From Imbricaverruca yamaguchii (lineage: Eukaryota; Arthropoda; Thecostraca; Neoverrucidae): 64,000 nt of DNA. The notes beneath the pieces were generated by a model. It made no database searches and had not been told where the DNA came from. It saw only the letters and a program-made list of their open reading frames with translations. The translations under genes and the position numbers were made by a program. Shown here in pieces: positions 58,956-64,000 of the stretch (its first letter is position 1; the number at the start of each line of letters is the position of its first letter). The stretch is from assembly GCA_034440575.1 (NCBI GenBank), contig JAOTOL010001615.1:521501-585500 (forward strand). The letters run 5' to 3'.

Positions 58956-60425
58956 CTACGCACCTGACAGACGTTCCGGTACTGACCTACACACCCGATG
59001 GGGGCTGCGGTGCTGACCTACACACCCGATGGGGCTGCGGTACTGACCTACACACCCGATGGCGGCTGCGGTGCTGACCTACACACCCGATAGGGGCTGC
59101 GGTACTGACCTACACACCCGATGGGGGCTGCGGTACTGACCTACACACCCGATGGGGGCTGCGGTACTGACCTACACACCCGATGGGGGCTGCGGTACTG
59201 ACCTACACACCCGATGGGGGCTGCGGTACTGACCTACACACCCGATGGGGGCTGCGGTACTGACCTACACACCCGATGGGGGCTGCGGTACTGACCTACA
59301 CACCTGACCTGACGGGGGCTGCGGTACTGACCTACACACCCGATGGGGGCTGCGGTACTGACCTACACACCCGATGGGGGCTGCGGTACTGACCTACACA
59401 CCAGATGGAGGCTGCGGTACTGACCTACACACCCGATGGGGGCTGCGGTACTGACCTACACACCAGATGGGGCTGCGGTACTGGCCTACACACCCGATGG
59501 GGGCTGCGGTACTGACCTACACACCAGATGGGGGCTGCGGTACTGACCTACACACCCGATGGGGGCTGCGGTACTGACCTACACACCAGATGGGGCGCGA
59601 CTGCTAAAAGATGGGGCTGCGGTACTGACCTACACACCCGATGGGGGCTGCGGTACTGACCTACACACCCGATGGGGGCTGCGGTACTGACCTACACACC
59701 CGATGGGGGCTGCGGTACTGACCTACACACCCGATGGGGGCTGCGGTACTGACCTACACACCCGATGGGGGCTGCGGTACTGACCTACACACCCGATGGG
59801 GGCTGCGGTACTGACCCCCACACACCCGATGGGGGCTGCGGTACTGACCTACACACCCGATGGGGGCTGCGGTACTGACCTACACACCCGATGGGGGCTG
59901 CGGTACTGACCTACACACCCGATGGGGGCTGTGGTACTGACCTACACACCCGATGGGGGCTGTGGTACTGACCTACACACCCGATGGGGGACACACCCGA
60001 TGGGGGCTGCGGTACTGACCTACACCCGATGGGGCTGCGGTACTGACCTACACACCCGATGGGGGCTGCGGTACTGACCTACACACCCGATGGGGGCTGC
60101 GGTACTGACCTACACACCCGATGGGGGCTGTGGTACTGACCTACACACCCGATGGGGGCTGCGGTACTGACCTACACACCCGATGGGGGCTGTGGTACTG
60201 ACCTACACACCCGATGGGGGCTGCGGTACTGACCTACACACCCGATGGGGGCTGCGGTACTGACCTACACACCCGATGGGGGCTGCGGTACTGACCTACA
60301 CACCCGATGGGGGCTGCGGTACTGACCTACACACCCGATGGGGGCTGCGGTACTGACCTACACACCCGATGGGGGCTGCGGTACTGACCTACACACCCGA
60401 TGGGGGCTGCGGTACTGACCTACAC
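58956..60425. repeat. Minisatellite, 31-bp unit, about 47 copies
   Basis: Units of CTGCGGTACTGACCTACACA plus CCCGATGGGGG. Almost every unit is identical. Exceptions are GTGGTACTG and CCAGATGG variants and indel-damaged units near 59,300, 59,590-59,620, 59,815 and 59,985-60,030. Stop codons (TGA) recur in the unit, so no long frame opens. Confidence 0.98.
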
Positions 60426-60689
60426 ATCGGACAGAGCGACCTCGCTCCAGACACCCGTCCGCGGATAAAAAGTGTCTGGCCACCCGGTCGGGCGAGATGA
60501 CAGAGCTCGATAGCGCGCGTGACGAGCCCCATGTGGCGCGTGACGCGTGACGCGTGATGACTGCGACAGATGAGATGGACGGCGTGGCCGAGGGCCCGGC
60601 AACACCTCAAACCAGGCCCAGACAACGGTGGCTGGTCAGTGGACGTCTTCAACCCGTTGATATTGAATGGTACGCGCTCCTCTCCGGAG
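60426..60689. other. Unique spacer, GC-rich
   Basis: GCGCGTGACGCGTGACGCGTGATGAC near 60,535-60,560 is a short 8-bp (GACGCGTG) repeat. Nothing else recognised. Confidence 0.5.
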
Positions 60690-61412
60690 ATGGAGGCTCG
60701 AGACAGCCTTCTGTGGACTGGTGGTGGTGGTGTGTGGTGGAGATGGAGGCCCGATACAGCTTTCTGTGGACTGGTGGTGGTGTGTGGTGGAGATGGAAGC
60801 CTGGACAGCATTATGTGGACTGGTGGTGGTTTTGGTGGAGATGGAGGCCTGGCCAGCATTCTGTGGACTGGTGGTGGTATGTGGTGGAGATGGCGGTCCG
60901 AGACAGCCTTGTGTGGACTGATGGCGGTGTGCGGTGGAGATGGAAGCCTGGACAGCATTATGTGGACTGGTGGTGGTGTGCGGTGGAGATGGAGGCTCGA
61001 GACAGCCTTCTGTGGACTGGTGGTGGTGTGAAGTGGGAATGGAAGCCTGGACAGCATTATGTGGACTGGTAGTGGTGTGGTGAAGATAAAGCCTGGACAG
61101 CATTATGTGGACTGGTGGTGGTGCGGTGGAGATGGAGGCTCGAGACAGCCTTCTGTGGACTGGTGGTGTGTGGTGGAGATGGGGGCCCGAGACAGCATTA
61201 TGTGGACTGGTGGTAGTGTGTGGTGGAGATGGAGGCTCGAGACAGCCTTCTGTGGACTGGTGGTAGTGTGCGGTGGAGATGGAGGCTCGAGACAGCCTTC
61301 TGTGGACTGGTGGTGGTGTGTGGTGGAGATGGAGGCTCGAGACAGCCTTCTGTGGACTGGTGGTAGTGTGCGGTGGAGGTGGAGGCTCGAGACAGCTTTC
61401 TGTGGACTGGTG
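60690..61412. repeat. Minisatellite, 50-bp unit, about 14 copies
   Basis: Units of GACAGCCTTCTGTGGACTGG plus TGGTGGTGTGTGGTGGAGAT plus GGAGGCTCGA. GACAGCATTATGTGG and CCTG variants alternate. Two AGCTTTC units and several 3-9-bp deletions. Confidence 0.95.
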
Positions 61413-61435
61413 TGAGATGGTCCCGCCGTCGTCTG

Positions 61436-61464
61436 AAGTCATCACATATGCCATGTGATGACTT
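61436..61464. repeat. Perfect inverted repeat, 12-bp arms, at array edge
   Basis: AAGTCATCACAT (61,436-61,447), loop ATGCC, ATGTGATGACTT (61,453-61,464), starting 24 bp beyond the 50-bp array. Confidence 0.92.
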
Positions 61465-62433
61465 TTGGATTTGGTTGACTGTGCTATTTATATGGGAGGG
61501 TTGAGAGAGGGTTGTAAGTATTGATAGGGTTGATATACTCTACAGCTTTGATCCGGCTGACCAAATGCTGGGGGCTCAAGCACACATTGCATAGCTTCTG
61601 TGGGATAACTTTCAGACATACATAGTTTCTATAGCGTAGTTTCGCAGTTGGGTGAATACAGCTACAGCCTTCTTAAATAAAATTTACATAGGCAACACCT
61701 ACGTTCATACGTTGTCATACCACGCGTATACGTTGTCCGACCTACCTACATAAGTTGTCATACATACGTGCATGCGTTGTCTTACCTACGTGCACGTGCT
61801 GTCGTACAGACATATGTGGTTGTCTGCCGTTAGCGACATCACTAGTTATTTAAACAGGTGCTGTCTTGAACTCTGCACAGTTGTTCGTGTGTGGACGTAT
61901 TGAGAGTAGTTTTGTAGTTCAGCTACGACCCGCTCCATTCGCATTCGAACCGGCATCTGGAAAAGTCGCAGCAATGATATACATGTCGCAAACCACGTTC
62001 GGCTTTTAAGAATTTAATTCTTCCTGAAACAGTGCCACGATATAATTTGCTTTTTGGCTCACGACTTCTGTAAAGAGACTAAAATACTGTTGGAGATTAC
62101 GGAAAACAACAATAGAATGACTGCGCCAACATGTGCAAGCCAACAATACATAATCAACCACAGCGGGCTCGATTTCCGTGTACCCTTGTGCGCTTGGCGC
62201 CGAGGCCAGCCGTGTGCCATTGTGTCGCCGGCTGCGGTAGATATGCAGGCAGGCCAGGCTGGCGCTGCAGCTGAAGCCCTGCTGCCAGCTGGGCCCGCCG
62301 GCAGCCGGCCGACTGTTGCCCCACAGTCTGCGGCCAGCCTGCCTGGACCTGCTCGTCCACGCGTGTCCCGTGGGTCGGTGGGCGTCTTACCCGGACACTA
62401 CCCATGGACTGTGGTGTCACCCGGCTGCCGGGT
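61465..62433. other. Unique sequence with a small 22-bp array
   Basis: No gene recognised. 62,244-62,345 is GC-rich with a CAGGCAGGC / GCCTGCCTG inverted pair about 90 bp apart. Confidence 0.45.
61704..61816. repeat. 22-bp tandem repeat, 5 diverged copies
   Basis: Units of the type CTACGTGCATGCGTTGTCATAC with many substitutions. Confidence 0.8.
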
Positions 62434-62765
62434 AAGCAGCCCATCCGGCCGTGCTGAGTGTCACTGAGCAGCCCGTCCGGCCGTCCTGAGTGTCACTGAG
62501 CAGCCCGTCCGGCCGTCCTGAGTGTCACTGAGCAGCCCGTCCGGCCGTGCTGAGTGTCACTGAGCAGCCCGTCCGGCCGTGCTGAGTGTCACTGAGCAGC
62601 CCGTCCGGCCGTGCTGAGTGTCACTGAGCAGCCCGTCCGGCCGTACTGAGAGCCGTCGGCCGTCTGAGTGTCACTGAGCAGCCTGTCCGGCCGTGCTGAG
62701 TGTCACTGAGCAGCCCGTCCAGCCGTGCTGAGTGTCACTGAGCAGCCTGTCCGGCCGTCCTGAGC
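62434..62765. repeat. Minisatellite, 32-bp unit, about 10 copies
   Basis: Units of GAGTGTCACTGAGCAGCCCG plus TCCGGCCGTGCT, with a short damaged unit near 62,645-62,665. Confidence 0.96.
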
Positions 62766-63182
62766 GTTGGTGAGCCGCCCAGAGTGTCGGCCGCAGTTGT
62801 CCTGAGTGCCGACCGGTCATCGGCCGCCGAAACCCTCAGCCGCCAGCGGTGGTGGTGTTAATCAACGGCCGCCGCGCGCGGCACGGTAAACTTAATGGAC
62901 GGCGCGCCGAAAAAGCGCGCTGTGCCGCAGCCGCAGTGAGGCCGGCTGCCACCATGAAAAACCGCCCACTTATCCCCGCTCCGGATTTAATCTTAATGTC
63001 TGATCGCCGTGCCGTCCAGCTGCTTGCCTTCGCCCCTCCATAAAACTAAAAGCGGCGCGGGCGGCGCGGCGAAGGCAGCGCGGGCGGCCAGACTGCGTGA
63101 CGCGTGACGTCAGAGGCGCGCGGCAGGGAGCCGAGCGTTCGGGTAGCCCGAGAGGGGGAGGCTGTCCATGGCAGAGGAATGG
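62766..63182. promoter_or_regulatory. CpG-island-like block with CRE
   Basis: Very CpG-rich. Contains an isolated TATA-like CATAAAACTAAAAG at about 63,039-63,052 and TGACGTCA at 63,105-63,112. A GCCACCATGA Kozak-like start at about 62,950 opens only a 30-codon frame. The promoter reading is an inference. Confidence 0.3.
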
Positions 63183-63202
63183 AGACCACCGGCCGGTGGT
63201 CT
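63183..63202. repeat. 20-bp perfect palindrome abutting an array
   Basis: AGACCACCGGCCGGTGGTCT is its own reverse complement and lies directly against the first 33-bp unit. Confidence 0.93.
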
Positions 63203-63712
63203 GACGGACTGACGTGTGACGGCGCCAGGATGATGTGACGGGCTGACGTGTGACGGCGCCAAGATGATGTGACGGGCTGACGTGTGACGGCGCCAGGATG
63301 ATGTGACGGACTGACGTGTGACGGCGCCAGGATGATGTGACGGGCTGACTATGATGGCGCCAGGATGATGTGACGGGCTGACTATGATGGCGCCAGGATG
63401 ATGTGACGGGCTGACTATGACGGCGCCAGGATGATGTGACGGGCTGACTATGATGGCGCCAGGATGATGTGACGGGCTGACTATGATGGCGCCAGGATGA
63501 TGTGACGGGCTGACTATGATGGCGCCAGGATGATGTGACGGGCTGACTATGATGGCGCCAGGATGATGTGACGGGCTGACTATGATGGCGCCAGGATGAT
63601 GTGACGGACTGACTATGATGGCGCCAGGATGATGTGACGGGCTGACTATGATGGCGCCAGGATGATGTGACGGGCTGACTATGATGGCGCCAGGATTATG
63701 TGACGGACTGAC
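63203..63712. repeat. Minisatellite, 33-bp unit, about 15 copies
   Basis: Units of GATGATGTGACGGGCTGACT plus ATGATGGCGCCAG. The first four copies have GACGTGTGACGG instead of GACTATGATGG. The unit carries the palindrome GGCGCC. Confidence 0.97.
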
Positions 63713-63925
63713 GAGTGATTATATCCCACTGATGATGTGTTAGTGACTGGCGTGTGACGATGTTTGGCTGACGTGATATACTGATGTGTGACGGTGTCTG
63801 GCCGATGCGGCGCACTGACGTATGGCAATATCTGACTGACGTGATATATTGATGTGTGAAGGTGTCTGACCAGTGCGACGCACTGAAGCGTGACGATGTT
63901 TAGCTGATGCGACATGCTGATTTCT
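63713..63925. repeat. Eroded continuation of TGACG-rich repeats
   Basis: CTGACGTGATATACTGATGTGTGACGGTGTCTGGCC-type units of about 60-70 bp recur about three times with heavy divergence. They may be the old end of the 33-bp array. Confidence 0.6.
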
Positions 63926-64000
63926 CTATAATTCGGTGCATAAATGAAATAGGCACAATAATCGTATCTTAATTTCTGCGTTGTGCAGAAGAGGATAATA
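63926..64000. other. Unique end of window
   Basis: Nothing recognised. Confidence 0.5.

Noticed and set aside
58956..60425. G-quadruplex array from the GGGGG in each 31-bp unit
   Set aside because: G-runs are about 26 bases apart, too far for a usual intramolecular quadruplex; kept only as a minisatellite.

Overview
This window looks like nuclear DNA from a multicellular animal, most likely an invertebrate. I see no operons, ribosome binding sites, CRISPR, phage or bacterial gene families. I do see long dinucleotide microsatellites, GC-rich CpG blocks, one decayed non-LTR retrotransposon reverse transcriptase, and degraded tRNA-derived SINE-like elements. The abundance of GC-rich minisatellites and the style of the reverse transcriptase would fit a crustacean or mollusc, but nothing in the sequence fixes the phylum. 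I found no intact, recognisable protein gene. One stretch (about 51,100-51,241) could be a coding exon. No structural RNA gene is convincing beyond the tRNA-like SINE heads.

The dominant feature is tandem repetition. By my hand tally some 40 to 50 separate arrays fill about 22-23 kb, roughly a third of the window. Unit lengths include 8, 9, 12, 14, 15, 16, 17, 19, 20, 21, 22, 23, 24, 25, 27, 29/58, 31, 32, 33, 35, 36, 42, 48, 50 and 88 bp. Most units are unrelated in sequence, so the region seems to generate new arrays repeatedly rather than spread one family. Nearly all long open frames here are stop-free translations of these arrays, often open on both strands and in several frames. They should not be read as genes.

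Layout: 1-8 kb has 9-, 21-, 16- and 20-bp arrays, GC islands and one copy of a dispersed repeat. 8.4-12 kb has a 520-bp (GT)n tract and facing (CT)n and (GA)n tracts. 12.5-23 kb has a string of 14- to 36-bp arrays. 25.7-27.4 kb has 23- and 31-bp arrays around a GC island. 29.2 kb has a strong hairpin. 30.06-34.08 kb is the most structured locus: 29-bp monomers, a 5'-truncated reverse transcriptase remnant lying between monomers, and a 2.4-kb array of 58-bp dimers built from the same monomer. 35-41 kb has 88-, 35-, 17- and 42-bp arrays, two of them carrying CACGTG boxes. 43-45 kb has two copies of a tRNA-derived SINE-like element. 45.8-51 kb has 36-, 8-, 6- and 48-bp arrays. 51.3-56.5 kb has 12-, 17-, 24-, 15- and 32-bp arrays and the second copy of the dispersed repeat. 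58.9-63.7 kb has 31-, 50-, 32- and 33-bp arrays.

I found no protein-based novel system. The observations most worth follow-up are the monomer-to-dimer array with its embedded retroelement, perfect or near-perfect palindromes lying at minisatellite borders, the two-module 48-bp array, and clusters of CRE, AP-1 and X-box sites in the GC islands.
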